The position numbers were made by a program, and so were the translations under genes. Under the pieces are notes generated by a model. The model was given only the letters and a program-made list of their open reading frames with translations, was not told the DNA's origin and did no database searches. Of a stretch of DNA of 53,228 bases, positions 33,986 to 44,774 are shown in pieces. The stretch lies in contig KL662191.1 in NCBI GenBank assembly GCA_000733415.1, positions 1,181,263 to 1,234,490 on the forward strand. The letters run 5' to 3'. The number at the start of each line of letters is the position of its first letter. Within the stretch, counting starts at the first letter, position 1. The stretch comes from [Leptolyngbya] sp. JSC-1 (GTDB taxonomy: Bacteria; Cyanobacteriota; Cyanobacteriia; Elainellales; Elainellaceae).

Positions 33986-35647
33986 ATGAATAGTTCAGAA
34001 TTACCTGATTCTGGGCAGGAGACGCTGCGCGTGTCGGCGCTACATGCCCTGGCGTACTGTCCGCGTCTGTTTTATCTCGAAGAAGTGGAAGAACTCTACA
34101 CGCAGGATGAGGCTGTGTTTGCTGGACGCAGGCTGCATGTGGAGATTGAAAAAGAGGAAGGCGATGTCTATGAATCTTTAATGCTGGAAAGTGAAGCGCT
34201 AGGGCTGCGGGGCAAGGTGGATGCCCTGAGAACGCGCAGTGGTCAAACGATTCCCTATGAGCATAAGCAGGGACGCTGTCGGCGGGATGAACAAAATCAA
34301 CCGCAAGCATGGGACAGTGACCGGCTGCAAATTCTCGCCTATGCCTGTTTGATTGAGGCGGCTTTGGGCATCATGGTGACAGAGGGACGGATTCGCTACC
34401 ATGCCGATAACGTGTTAGTGAAGGTGCCGCTAGATGAACAGGGACGGCAGCAGGTGCGACAGGCGATTGAGCAAGCCCGTCAACTGCGTCGTTCTACCGA
34501 GCGTCCGCCGGTAACGAGCAATGAGCGTCTGTGTGTTCGCTGTTCGCTGGCGCCGGTTTGTCTGCCGGAAGAAACGCGGTTTGCCCAAGCTGAAGCCACT
34601 CAACCCATGCGCCTGTTTCCGGAAGATGATGACCGCGAGATTGTTCACGTTCTAGAACCGGGCGCTTGTGTGGGCAGGAGTGGCGACCAGATTAAGATCA
34701 GCCGCAAGGATGAGCCAACTATCACCTTACCAGCGCGTCAGGTTGGTCAGATTGTGCTGCACAGCTACTCGCAGATTTCAACTCAAGCGCTGTATTTTTG
34801 TGCCGAACAGCAGATTGGGGTGCATTTTATTTCTGGCGGTGGGCGCTATCTCGGCAGTTTGAATACTCGACAGGGCAGCATTCAGCGGCGCATTCGGCAG
34901 TATCGAGCCTTGAGCGATTCGGAGATGAGTTTGAAGCTAGCTCGGCAACTGGTGCTGTGTCGCGGTCAAAGTCAGCGCCGCTTTTTGATGCGAGGACAGC
35001 GCAATTTGAATCAGGCAGGGGAGCCATTGCAGCAGACGATTGACCAGATGGAGCGACTGCTGAGACTGGTGCCGCAAGCCGAATCGTTGGAGCGGTTGCT
35101 GGGGCTAGAAGGAAATTTAGCCTCGCTCTACTTTGCAGCCTTGCCCTGTTTGATTGGAGATAATGTTCCAGCGGAGTTGCGATTTATTCGCCGCAGCCGT
35201 CGTCCACCTCAGGATCGGTTTAATGCGCTGCTGGGCTTCGGCTATGCGCTGCTGCTGAAGGATGTGGTTAACAGCATTCTGGTGGTGGGGTTGGAGCCAT
35301 CTCTCGGTTTCTATCACCAGCCGCGCACGCAAGCACCGCCTCTGGGACTGGATTTGATGGAAATTTTCCGAGTGCCGCTGGTAGATATGACGGTGATGGG
35401 GGCAGTGAATCGGGGACAGTGGGATATCTGGGAAGACTTTGAGGTGCGAGGTCATCGGGTGTGGCTAAGCGACAGCGGACGTCGCAAGTTCATTAATCTC
35501 TATGAGCGACGCAAAGAGGAAACCTGGAAACATCCAATCTTGAAATACTCGCTGACCTACCGCCGCTTGATTGAGCTGGAGGTGCGGCTGCTGGAGAAGG
35601 AATGGATGGGGGAGGGCAATTTGTTTGGTCATCTGGTGATTCGCTGA
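33986..35647 (+). CDS. cas4-cas1: Cas4-Cas1 fusion protein
   Basis: A 553-aa adaptation fusion. The Cas4 part (1-205) has C25 in 'YCPR', the RecB-like nuclease residues D79 ('KVDAL'), E92 and K94 ('YEHKQG'), Q115 ('LQILAYA'), and the C-terminal iron-sulphur cysteines C183, C186 and C192. The Cas1 part (from ~219) has E375 ('GLEGNLASLYF'), H444 ('GFYHQPR') and D456 ('LGLDLMEIFR'). Cas4 trims and checks PAM ends, Cas1 integrates spacers. Fusion is typical of MYXAN and I-G type loci. ATG 33986 is chosen over an upstream TTG; no good ribosome-binding site. Confidence 0.94.
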   Translation: MNSSELPDSGQETLRVSALHALAYCPRLFYLEEVEELYTQDEAVFAGRRLHVEIEKEEGDVYESLMLESEALGLRGKVDALRTRSGQTIPYEHKQGRCRRDEQNQPQAWDSDRLQILAYACLIEAALGIMVTEGRIRYHADNVLVKVPLDEQGRQQVRQAIEQARQLRRSTERPPVTSNERLCVRCSLAPVCLPEETRFAQAEATQPMRLFPEDDDREIVHVLEPGACVGRSGDQIKISRKDEPTITLPARQVGQIVLHSYSQISTQALYFCAEQQIGVHFISGGGRYLGSLNTRQGSIQRRIRQYRALSDSEMSLKLARQLVLCRGQSQRRFLMRGQRNLNQAGEPLQQTIDQMERLLRLVPQAESLERLLGLEGNLASLYFAALPCLIGDNVPAELRFIRRSRRPPQDRFNALLGFGYALLLKDVVNSILVVGLEPSLGFYHQPRTQAPPLGLDLMEIFRVPLVDMTVMGAVNRGQWDIWEDFEVRGHRVWLSDSGRRKFINLYERRKEETWKHPILKYSLTYRRLIELEVRLLEKEWMGEGNLFGHLVIR

Positions 35648-35655
35648 GGTGCGCT

Positions 35656-35949
35656 ATGCCGGAGAGTAAAAATTATTATTTGATCTGTTACGATATCCGC
35701 GACCCAAAACGCTGGCGGCGAGTGTTTAAACTGTTGAAGGGCTATGGTGAAAGTTTGCAATATTCAATCTTTCGCTGCCGCTTGACCACCCGCGACCGGG
35801 AAAAGCTGCGCTGGGAATTGGAGAAGATTCTAAAAGATGAGGATAGTCTCCTGATTGCCGGACTTTGTGATCGCTGTGTGGAACGGATTCAGAACTGCAA
35901 TCGTCCTGAAAGCTGGGTGATTCCTGAAGACCGTCATCGAATTGTTTGA
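35656..35949 (+). CDS. cas2: Cas2
   Basis: A 97-aa Cas2 with the opening strand 'YYLICYDIRDPKRWRR' and the 'QYSIFRCRLT' strand; it forms the dimer bridging Cas1 in the integrase complex. It follows cas4-cas1 by 8 bp. The CRISPR leader begins after its stop. Confidence 0.95.
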   Translation: MPESKNYYLICYDIRDPKRWRRVFKLLKGYGESLQYSIFRCRLTTRDREKLRWELEKILKDEDSLLIAGLCDRCVERIQNCNRPESWVIPEDRHRIV

Positions 35950-36197
35950 TGCAAGCATGTCTGGATGTTTGGATCAACGGCTCAAGCCCGTCTGTGCAAA
36001 GGGCTGCTCTGTCTAGCTTTGAGGAGTTTATAGACCGATGGAGATGCTTGAAGGAGGTGAAAGGCTGACGAATACTGGATTGTGAGGATGGAATTTCGGT
36101 TAAAATAGAACAAGTAGTTCGTGAAATGACGATGATGCGCCTGAACCTTGAAAATCTACTGTCAAAGCTAGACAGAAAGCAAGGTCCAAGACGCGCT
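35950..36197 (+). promoter_or_regulatory. CRISPR leader
   Basis: 248 bp between cas2 and the first repeat. A promoter-like pair TTGTGA (36080-36085) and TAAAAT (36101-36106) points into the array, with short 15-nt spacing. Leader identity is supported by proximity to cas2 and by the mutated last repeat at the other end. Confidence 0.65.
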
Positions 36198-39100
36198 GTG
36201 AATTAACCTTTGATGCCGTTAGGCGTTGAGCACGGTCTATTCGAGGGGGCGGGAGCTGGAGCAAAAGGTGAATTAACCTTTGATGCCGTTAGGCGTTGAG
36301 CACCTTAATCCAACGGGTAAAGCGTTTAGAGCCAAAAAGTGAATTAACCTTTGATGCCGTTAGGCGTTGAGCACACTCTGTTTCAGAAGCCTCTGTTGCT
36401 CCCATTGGTGTGAATTAACCTTTGATGCCGTTAGGCGTTGAGCACTAGTTCCTTGAAATTGTCCGACAGCACTAACTTTATATGTGAATTAACCTTTGAT
36501 GCCGTTAGGCGTTGAGCACCTCTAGCGGCCAAGCAGATGGGGCACTCGGTTGAAGGTGAATTAACCTTTGATGCCGTTAGGCGTTGAGCACAGTTGAGCA
36601 ACAAGGCAGACGCCAACCACAGCCACGTGAATTAACCTTTGATGCCGTTAGGCGTTGAGCACTGGCAATCAATGTCCATATGAAGCCAGAACCAGAAGTG
36701 AATTAACCTTTGATGCCGTTAGGCGTTGAGCACGCAAGCTCACGCCTGAAGACTTTGCCGATGTGCTGGTGAATTAACCTTTGATGCCGTTAGGCGTTGA
36801 GCACGATAGGGAGGCACGAATGACTAGACATGATGTGTATGTGAATTAACCTTTGATGCCGTTAGGCGTTGAGCACTTTTAGACAAAACCATTTTTGACT
36901 TTGCAGAAGATGTGAATTAACCTTTGATGCCGTTAGGCGTTGAGCACGCAGTCATGATTAAGGGCAATCAACCTGGGCAGTTGTGAATTAACCTTTGATG
37001 CCGTTAGGCGTTGAGCACACTTTAGGGTTTCAGGACGCCTACACTGAAGTAGGAGTGAATTAACCTTTGATGCCGTTAGGCGTTGAGCACTTCGTATTCA
37101 AAGTGAGGATCAAATTTTTCGTAAGTGAATTAACCTTTGATGCCGTTAGGCGTTGAGCACGCAAAGCGCCTGCAACTCATACCCATCTGTTTGGGCAATG
37201 TGAATTAACCTTTGATGCCGTTAGGCGTTGAGCACTGTGATTAACGTTGGCCTTCCCCGATTGCAGTTGAGCGTGAATTAACCTTTGATGCCGTTAGGCG
37301 TTGAGCACGACGACGCGTGACTTGCTTCCTAGAAATTGGCCTTGTGAATTAACCTTTGATGCCGTTAGGCGTTGAGCACGCAGCAGCCAGGGAGGGAAGT
37401 AAATGGCAGACCCTAGTGAATTAACCTTTGATGCCGTTAGGCGTTGAGCACTGGATTGTGTCTTTCTATGACCATCAGGGCCGTCGTGTGAATTAACCTT
37501 TGATGCCGTTAGGCGTTGAGCACCAGCAATCGAAGCGGTAACTGTGTCTGATACCTCGCTGGTGAATTAACCTTTGATGCCGTTAGGCGTTGAGCACCAA
37601 TACTCGTGGCGGTTAGAGCTGCTCCAGCAAAGATGGCAGGCACGTGAATTAACCTTTGATGCCGTTAGGCGTTGAGCACAAACAGAAGGGTACCTGGAAG
37701 ACCGGGGTGTGTGGGTGAATTAACCTTTGATGCCGTTAGGCGTTGAGCACTTCACAAACAATGGGGAACGATGTATTTGTTTTAAGTGAATTAACCTTTG
37801 ATGCCGTTAGGCGTTGAGCACGTTGTCCAACGTGGCACTGGTCAAATTAGTTGGTCGTGAATTAACCTTTGATGCCGTTAGGCGTTGAGCACACGAAGAT
37901 ACTAACTATAAACCGTTGTGGACTAAGTGAATTAACCTTTGATGCCGTTAGGCGTTGAGCACAATTTTACCGTTTAGTCTAACACTGGAGTTTAGGGTGA
38001 ATTAACCTTTGATGCCGTTAGGCGTTGAGCACCTCAGTTCTCAATAGAAAATCCTCATGTAGATAGACTGTGAATTAACCTTTGATGCCGTTAGGCGTTG
38101 AGCACGAGCTTGATAATCAAATCCGTCAGCTCATGCCTTGGGTGAATTAACCTTTGATGCCGTTAGGCGTTGAGCACTGAATCCGGAGGCTCGGTAAAGA
38201 ACGCCTCGATCTGTGAATTAACCTTTGATGCCGTTAGGCGTTGAGCACGCTTGGGGAAATCAGGGCGGCAATACGCCGCAAGGCCCGTGGGGGCGGTGAA
38301 TTAACCTTTGATGCCGTTAGGCGTTGAGCACAGCTGCGACAGAGCGGCTTCTATCCGTACGACGAGTGAATTAACCTTTGATGCCGTTAGGCGTTGAGCA
38401 CTTGAGAAGGAACGGTTGAAGCAACTGACTCAGGAGTGAATTAACCTTTGATGCCGTTAGGCGTTGAGCACGTGTAACCATTTGTGTCGGGTTTTGACAG
38501 AGCCGGTGGAAGTGAATTAACCTTTGATGCCGTTAGGCGTTGAGCACTTATGATCTGGCAGGAAGTTATACTGCCAGCCGAATGTGAATTAACCTTTGAT
38601 GCCGTTAGGCGTTGAGCACCCGGTGTTTGCTGATAGTGGGATTGACTATTGGCGGTGAATTAACCTTTGATGCCGTTAGGCGTTGAGCACTTCCAGCAGA
38701 ACGCAAGCTGGAACTGATTAATGACGTGAATTAACCTTTGATGCCGTTAGGCGTTGAGCACAATGTCCACACCAGATGCAAAGGTGCTCTAGATGTGAAT
38801 TAACCTTTGATGCCGTTAGGCGTTGAGCACCTAACAAACTAGAGGATAAAGTATGGCGTAAAGTCGTGAATTAACCTTTGATGCCATTAGGCGTTGAGCA
38901 CTAGCCCAGAATAAAGTGTTTACTGTGTTACCTCTCCGTGAATTAACCTTTGATGCCGTTAGGCGTTGAGCACGATTTAACAACAGTATTATCTGAACTA
39001 TATACGAATGTGAATTAACCTTTGATGCCGTTAGGCGTTGAGCACTGGTCAGATCGTAATCTCCATTGATTAACGGTTGTGTGAATTAACCTTTGATGCC

Positions 39101-41980
39101 GTTAGGCGTTGAGCACTTTTAGCTTGAGTCGCTCTATCTCGGCTTCAATGTCGTGAATTAACCTTTGATGCCGTTAGGCGTTGAGCACGAGGCTAACTGG
39201 GAACCTAGTGGAGTAGCTAGAACGTGAATTAACCTTTGATGCCGTTAGGCGTTGAGCACGTAGAAGGGTCTCCTATTGATGCAGATGGTTACTCTTGTGA
39301 ATTAACCTTTGATGCCGTTAGGCGTTGAGCACTGTTTGATCAGGGTTCAGAGTTTGCGATATCCATAGTGAATTAACCTTTGATGCCGTTAGGCGTTGAG
39401 CACGTTAGCTTTTTTAATGATTTGTGATACAATAGTTGTGAATTAACCTTTGATGCCGTTAGGCGTTGAGCACTAAATAACTTAACAGCTTCAATTAGAA
39501 TTGAATTAGGTGAATTAACCTTTGATGCCGTTAGGCGTTGAGCACTTCTAGTCCCTGGTATTTCCGCTCTACCTTATTTGTGAATTAACCTTTGATGCCG
39601 TTAGGCGTTGAGCACTAATCAATGCAGTAGCATCATGTGCCAACATCAAGTGAATTAACCTTTGATGCCGTTAGGCGTTGAGCACGGTCAGTATTGGCAA
39701 GGACTTGAAGACGTTAACCAAGTGAATTAACCTTTGATGCCGTTAGGCGTTGAGCACTGATGCTATTGGTAAGTATTCTCCCACCTGTTGCGTGTGAATT
39801 AACCTTTGATGCCGTTAGGCGTTGAGCACCAATTACTGACGTTAATGAAACTCAAGAAGTAATGTGAATTAACCTTTGATGCCGTTAGGCGTTGAGCACA
39901 AATTAACCGCACCAATCCTTATCAGGGCGTTGTCGTGAATTAACCTTTGATGCCGTTAGGCGTTGAGCACTAGTTGCGTCACTTTTGCTAGTTCCGCTTC
40001 AACATGTGAATTAACCTTTGATGCCGTTAGGCGTTGAGCACATCAATAACTCGACGCATCACTGGTACTGACCAGCGGGTGAATTAACCTTTGATGCCGT
40101 TAGGCGTTGAGCACATGTTGAAACGCAGCGCGTACTCAACATTGCAGGCGTGAATTAACCTTTGATGCCGTTAGGCGTTGAGCACGAATACAACGAGGAG
40201 AATCTTTACACCTGTGCTCGTGAATTAACCTTTGATGCCGTTAGGCGTTGAGCACGAAGGGCAGCTTATTGAACTGATCCAAGCTGCCAAGTGAATTAAC
40301 CTTTGATGCCGTTAGGCGTTGAGCACTAAGAACGCCGCACAACGCTAATTTTTTGTTCCTCAATGTGAATTAACCTTTGATGCCGTTAGGCGTTGAGCAC
40401 CGGCTAAAGCAATTCCGGATTCTTCATTGGAGATCGTGAATTAACCTTTGATGCCGTTAGGCGTTGAGCACGTAATTCCCCTCATAGCGAAGGTAGCGAC
40501 GCTCCTGTGAATTAACCTTTGATGCCGTTAGGCGTTGAGCACTGGACTTAAATTCATCGACTGTCAAACCCGTGACCCGGTGAATTAACCTTTGATGCCG
40601 TTAGGCGTTGAGCACTAGCTTGATTGTGGGATCCTTGATTGGCACCAGACGTGTGAATTAACCTTTGATGCCGTTAGGCGTTGAGCACAGATGGAGCTTG
40701 ACTGGCACTTGCGAGAGTTTGTAGTGAATTAACCTTTGATGCCGTTAGGCGTTGAGCACTTGGCGTGCGAGGTCTGGGTAGCTCACCCGGTAGCGGTGAA
40801 TTAACCTTTGATGCCGTTAGGCGTTGAGCACACTACAGCACCGGCACCGCGACTAATGCTTCTACTAGGTGAATTAACCTTTGATGCCGTTAGGCGTTGA
40901 GCACATTGAAGCGACGACCAATGATTTGATTGGCGAGAGTGAATTAACCTTTGATGCCGTTAGGCGTTGAGCACACTACAGCACCGGCACCGCGACTAAT
41001 GCTTCTACTAGGTGAATTAACCTTTGATGCCGTTAGGCGTTGAGCACCTCCAGCGCTATCAACTGGGCTTGACGCGCTCAGCCGTGAATTAACCTTTGAT
41101 GCCGTTAGGCGTTGAGCACTTCAGTGCGGGAATTATAAAGGCTGTATTCTTTAGAGTGAATTAACCTTTGATGCCGTTAGGCGTTGAGCACATGCTAGGA
41201 TTCACGCCTGTATTGAGGATGCTGGGTTGTGAATTAACCTTTGATGCCGTTAGGCGTTGAGCACACGAGCTGCCGGCGCTGCGTCTGTGCCCGGAACCAG
41301 GTGAATTAACCTTTGATGCCGTTAGGCGTTGAGCACGTTATTATTCGGAATCAAGCAAGCAATGCTAAATAGTGAATTAACCTTTGATGCCGTTAGGCGT
41401 TGAGCACGGAGGAAAAGCTGAAGGAGACAAGGGATTGGACAAAGGTGAATTAACCTTTGATGCCGTTAGGCGTTGAGCACGAAAAGCTGAGCAGGCAGAC
41501 CTTCTACTTGAATTTGTGAATTAACCTTTGATGCCGTTAGGCGTTGAGCACCGCTGGAGCTGCAGAACGCCCAGATCCAGGCTCAGATGTGAATTAACCT
41601 TTGATGCCGTTAGGCGTTGAGCACACAAAAGTATCTACGACGCTCGCAGTTCTGAAGATGTGAATTAACCTTTGATGCCGTTAGGCGTTGAGCACAAGAA
41701 GCCTATCGCCGCGACAAAGAAACCTTTGAGTGAATTAACCTTTGATGCCGTTAGGCGTTGAGCACATCTTTCGCTCCTTGTGCTCGGATGGCTCGAACCA
41801 GTGAATTAACCTTTGATGCCGTTAGGCGTTGAGCACAAGAAACGTTGCTCACGCCGCCGTTTACAGTAAATTGTGAATTAACCTTTGATGCCGTTAGGCG
41901 TTGAGCACTTTTAGGGCAATGGGTTGGAGTTGGATCTATCTGCAGTGAATTAACCTTTGATGCCGTTAGGCGTTGAGCAT
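36198..41980 (+). CRISPR. CRISPR array, 81 repeats and 80 spacers
   Basis: Repeat of 36 bp beginning GTGAATTAACC and ending AGGCGTTGAGCAC, with a GCC-GTTA-GGC hairpin. By my count there are 81 repeats. All are identical except repeat 38 (G to A at base 21, position 38886) and the last (final C to T at 41980). Spacers are 33-40 nt except two of 46 and 47 nt. Cleavage after the hairpin would leave the 8-nt handle UUGAGCAC, which supports plus-strand transcription from the cas2 side. Short open frames inside are artefacts. Confidence 0.98.
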
Positions 41981-42007
41981 ATATTGTCCTGGCATCAAGT
42001 TCTCCAG

Positions 42008-43129
42008 TTATCGTAAATCTAACCAGACCTGGGCTGGAATTTCTTCTAACTCTGGGGACAACGGAAACGTTCCGGGTGAAAAATCGTGAGTGACTAGTTG
42101 CTCCAGCAAAATCAGCGCTTCTGCAAATAGAAATTCCACAATTTCATCGGGAACACTACTGCCAACAAAATTAACAGGGTAACCTTGGTTAACTAGATAC
42201 AGAATGCGATTTGGAAGATGATACGCTTGCACATGAGGATGAACAAATTCAGTCCACTGCGCCTGAGTATGTAAATAATCCAAATCAATTTCAACCTTTT
42301 TGGAACTAGCGCTAACCAGAATGGTACGATGGCTCAATTGGTCGATCAGTTCTGGCGTAATCGAACAGGCACCCGATGCACCGATCACCAGCGAAACTTG
42401 GTTCAGGCTATCCAATTCATCCTGCAGTAGAAAGCCATCTAGCTTCAAGGCAACCTTTTTGATTACATCAATATCGTAAGCAGCTACCACCACATTTTTG
42501 GCACGCAGACTGCGGCAGACGCCACGCCCAACCCATCCATAGCCATTTACGAGTGCTAAACGCCCTGCCATCGCATAGCCAATCTCTCGCAAAATTGTAT
42601 CCAGCGACAGCACCACTGCATCTCCGACATAATCTCCTTCAACTTCCTTTAGCCTGGTTTCAGCGCAGTTCAACTGAGGAATCAACAGGCTATCAATCCG
42701 CCGTGCGGCCCATACCCCTTGTTTTGTAATCTCAACGCTTCCACGCACAAGATTACAGTATTCTCGATAATGCCTGTGTAAACTTGTAATCGCGTAGCCA
42801 CCGACCTCATGAATAATGAGTTGATTTCCGGTTGAGCGACACCGCTCTAGGCTATGGTTTAGCTCGGTTTGAATAGTTACCTCAAGTTCATGAAATCCCG
42901 GGGTCAACACTCGAATTCCCTGCCGCTGCAAGGCTTCTACAACCTGTTTCTTGCCGGAGTAGCCGATACCAATCACTACATCAATGGGAAAGAATTGGTG
43001 GGAAATCAGCAATAATCGCAGTGTATCTTCATAAAGATGCTGCACGACAAATTGCCGATAATTAGGATGAGGTTGAATACCGACTCGGCGCGCAACTTCA
43101 CCGAGAAAGTCGGGATGAAACGTGTTCAT
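42008..43129 (-). CDS. SAH-hydrolase-like NAD-binding protein, probably non-catalytic
   Basis: A 373-aa protein that resembles S-adenosylhomocysteine hydrolase in the second half: 'LALVNGYGWVGRGVCRSLRA' corresponds to the NAD loop (G196-G203), and 'VEID' after it to the family strand. 'SVEITKQGV' resembles the E-TTTGV segment. However, by eye the residues needed for catalysis are not found: the FDN/C segment is unrecognisable, the His in NIGHFD is replaced by 'SASSKK', and the GHP turn by 'SVPDE'. It lies 51 bp after the methyltransferase gene on the same strand and ends 27 bp from the CRISPR array. Confidence 0.7.
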   Translation of the reverse strand: MNTFHPDFLGEVARRVGIQPHPNYRQFVVQHLYEDTLRLLLISHQFFPIDVVIGIGYSGKKQVVEALQRQGIRVLTPGFHELEVTIQTELNHSLERCRSTGNQLIIHEVGGYAITSLHRHYREYCNLVRGSVEITKQGVWAARRIDSLLIPQLNCAETRLKEVEGDYVGDAVVLSLDTILREIGYAMAGRLALVNGYGWVGRGVCRSLRAKNVVVAAYDIDVIKKVALKLDGFLLQDELDSLNQVSLVIGASGACSITPELIDQLSHRTILVSASSKKVEIDLDYLHTQAQWTEFVHPHVQAYHLPNRILYLVNQGYPVNFVGSSVPDEIVEFLFAEALILLEQLVTHDFSPGTFPLSPELEEIPAQVWLDLR

Positions 43130-43180
43130 TAAGTATTCCTACTGTTTCAAGGTTGATTTTTCCCGTAAAGTCGTTTAAGG

Positions 43181-43963
43181 CTAAGACTTCGAGGCAGGCA
43201 CCTGGCAAACAAACAAAACATCGTTTGTCCACTGGCGGAAAAATGGCAGCCCACCCAATAAACGACTGAAGTGCCAATCCAGAATCCGCAGAAATGGCTG
43301 CTCCAGGGTTTTTTCGCGCAATTGCTTAAATAGATGCATCAGAGCAGGAGTCTTCTCATAGCGAGGATGAAACATCACCAGATAGGGAATCACCGAAATG
43401 AACCCAACCCCTCGGCTCTTGCATACCTTGAGCGCACAGCTCAGGAGGTTATACCATTCCTTTTGCCGTAACCGAATCTTATGTTCTTTGTAATGCAAAT
43501 GCTTGAGCTTAAACCGATCGAGTCGATACATCTGCGGAATGGTGACGACAACCAGTCCATTGGGGGGCAGAATTGCACAACAAGCTTCTAGCACCTGAAG
43601 AATATCGGTTTCGAGTCCGTCAAGGTGCTCCAGAACATCCAGCAGAAAAATGACATTGGGTTGCCAAGGAAGCTTGGGAACAATTTGCTCAGCTTTGCGA
43701 ATATCTGCCAAAATGTCGGGCGAGAAGGGGGATTCATAGTCCACCCCACAGTAGTCAAACTCAACTCCCAATTTCGTCAGGTAACGCAGTGCAATTTTAT
43801 CAGCACAGCCCAGATCCAAAATCCGAGGCTGCCCAATACTGGATTCGCGCAAGGCTTGGGCAATCAGGCGAAACTTCACATAGTTGAACAGGTTTTCGTC
43901 TTTGCCTGTTAGCAGACGATCGACCAGATAAGGCGAATGAACTGTTTGAGTAGACAGTGCCAT
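43181..43963 (-). CDS. Class I SAM-dependent methyltransferase
   Basis: A 260-aa methyltransferase. Motif I is 'ILDLGCADK' (D50), the acidic strand end 'CGVDYES', motif II region 'VIFLLDVLEHLDG', and 'NGLVVVTIPQ' as a later strand. The 'DVLEHL' form is typical of small-molecule or lipid/polysaccharide methyltransferases (Methyltransf_23/11-like). Substrate is unknown. Upstream partner of the SAH-hydrolase-like gene. Confidence 0.85.
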   Translation of the reverse strand: MALSTQTVHSPYLVDRLLTGKDENLFNYVKFRLIAQALRESSIGQPRILDLGCADKIALRYLTKLGVEFDYCGVDYESPFSPDILADIRKAEQIVPKLPWQPNVIFLLDVLEHLDGLETDILQVLEACCAILPPNGLVVVTIPQMYRLDRFKLKHLHYKEHKIRLRQKEWYNLLSCALKVCKSRGVGFISVIPYLVMFHPRYEKTPALMHLFKQLREKTLEQPFLRILDWHFSRLLGGLPFFRQWTNDVLFVCQVPASKS

Positions 43964-44774
43964 ACGTTTTTAACTGTAGATTGTGCTTGATTGAGGAAAT
44001 TTGAAGTATTCGTGTCGCAACAAGGTCTGAGGCAAATCCCCTGCTGTGAGAGGCAAGTACACTTCTCCTTTGCATAACCTGTTGAGGATAGCCGTAGGAG
44101 CAAACAATTCGGCTTGATTTAACTCGTGATCCTCATAAAGATTGGAGACGAGTAAGCACTGGGTGTGCCCAAACTTCGTCTAAGTAGGTCTTACGGGCCA
44201 TACTAGAAGGTGATGAATCGAAATGAAGACAACCGAGAACACCGAAGTTGTTGGTGAAGATAGCGTAATTTTCTCCATCTGCTCTAGCGGGATTTTTCTT
44301 AGAATACTATTTAAGTAAATTCACTGTAAATTTTTGCAAAATTAATTGTTTTTGCACTCATGGTTAAGTGAATTTTCGTAATACTTAGGCAAAATTAAGA
44401 TATTTTCTTAAGCTATAAGGTATCCTACTATACAAATTTTTGATTTGTTACATTAAGCACCTGAAGACACCTTCTTTACCTGTTCAAGGTGCCATGGTAT
44501 TCTTCCTGACCGGTGAAATTACTGAGAAACCTTGGTTCGTCTATTCAGTTGCACAATTGCATGGTGAAATTACGGGTTTGGCAGAGCAATTGTAGCTGCA
44601 TCTGCCAAAAGCGAGTGCTATAGACCTCTGGCAACCACTCAAAGGCAGCAGTTCCCCGGCAAGACAGATTCTACTAGCCTAAACAGAAATTGATAGCGAC
44701 CTCATGGAGAAGCTACTTCAAAGCTGGGAAAACTAGCCTGGGGTTAGTTGTGACTAATCAATCATTGAGAAACA
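43964..44774. other. Divergent intergenic region
   Basis: About 810 bp between the methyltransferase (minus) and the giant kinase (plus). Besides the possible remnant at 44133-44306 it is AT-rich from 44280 to 44460. The phrase GGTGAAATTAC occurs twice (44513 and 44563). No RNA gene was recognised. Confidence 0.4.
44133..44306 (-). pseudogene. Possible 3' remnant of a gene
   Basis: A 57-codon stop-to-stop frame without an early start codon, ending 'ARKTYLDEVWAHPVLTRLQSL' (last residues) before TGA. Its composition is protein-like, including 'NYAIFTNNFGVLG', but the frame is cut off at its beginning by a TAG. I do not recognise the protein. It may equally be chance. Confidence 0.2.

Noticed and set aside
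36431..36616. Open frames within the CRISPR array
   Set aside because: They are made of repeat and spacer sequence and have no gene features.
25477..41980. CRISPR-associated transposon (CAST)
   Set aside because: The lone atypical repeat and type I effector raised this, but no tnsA, tnsB, tnsC or tniQ gene and no transposon ends were seen; cas3 and adaptation genes are present.
36198..41980. Minus-strand transcription of the array
   Set aside because: In that direction about 17 nt would follow the hairpin, not an 8-nt handle; cas2 and the intact repeat end are on the 36198 side.
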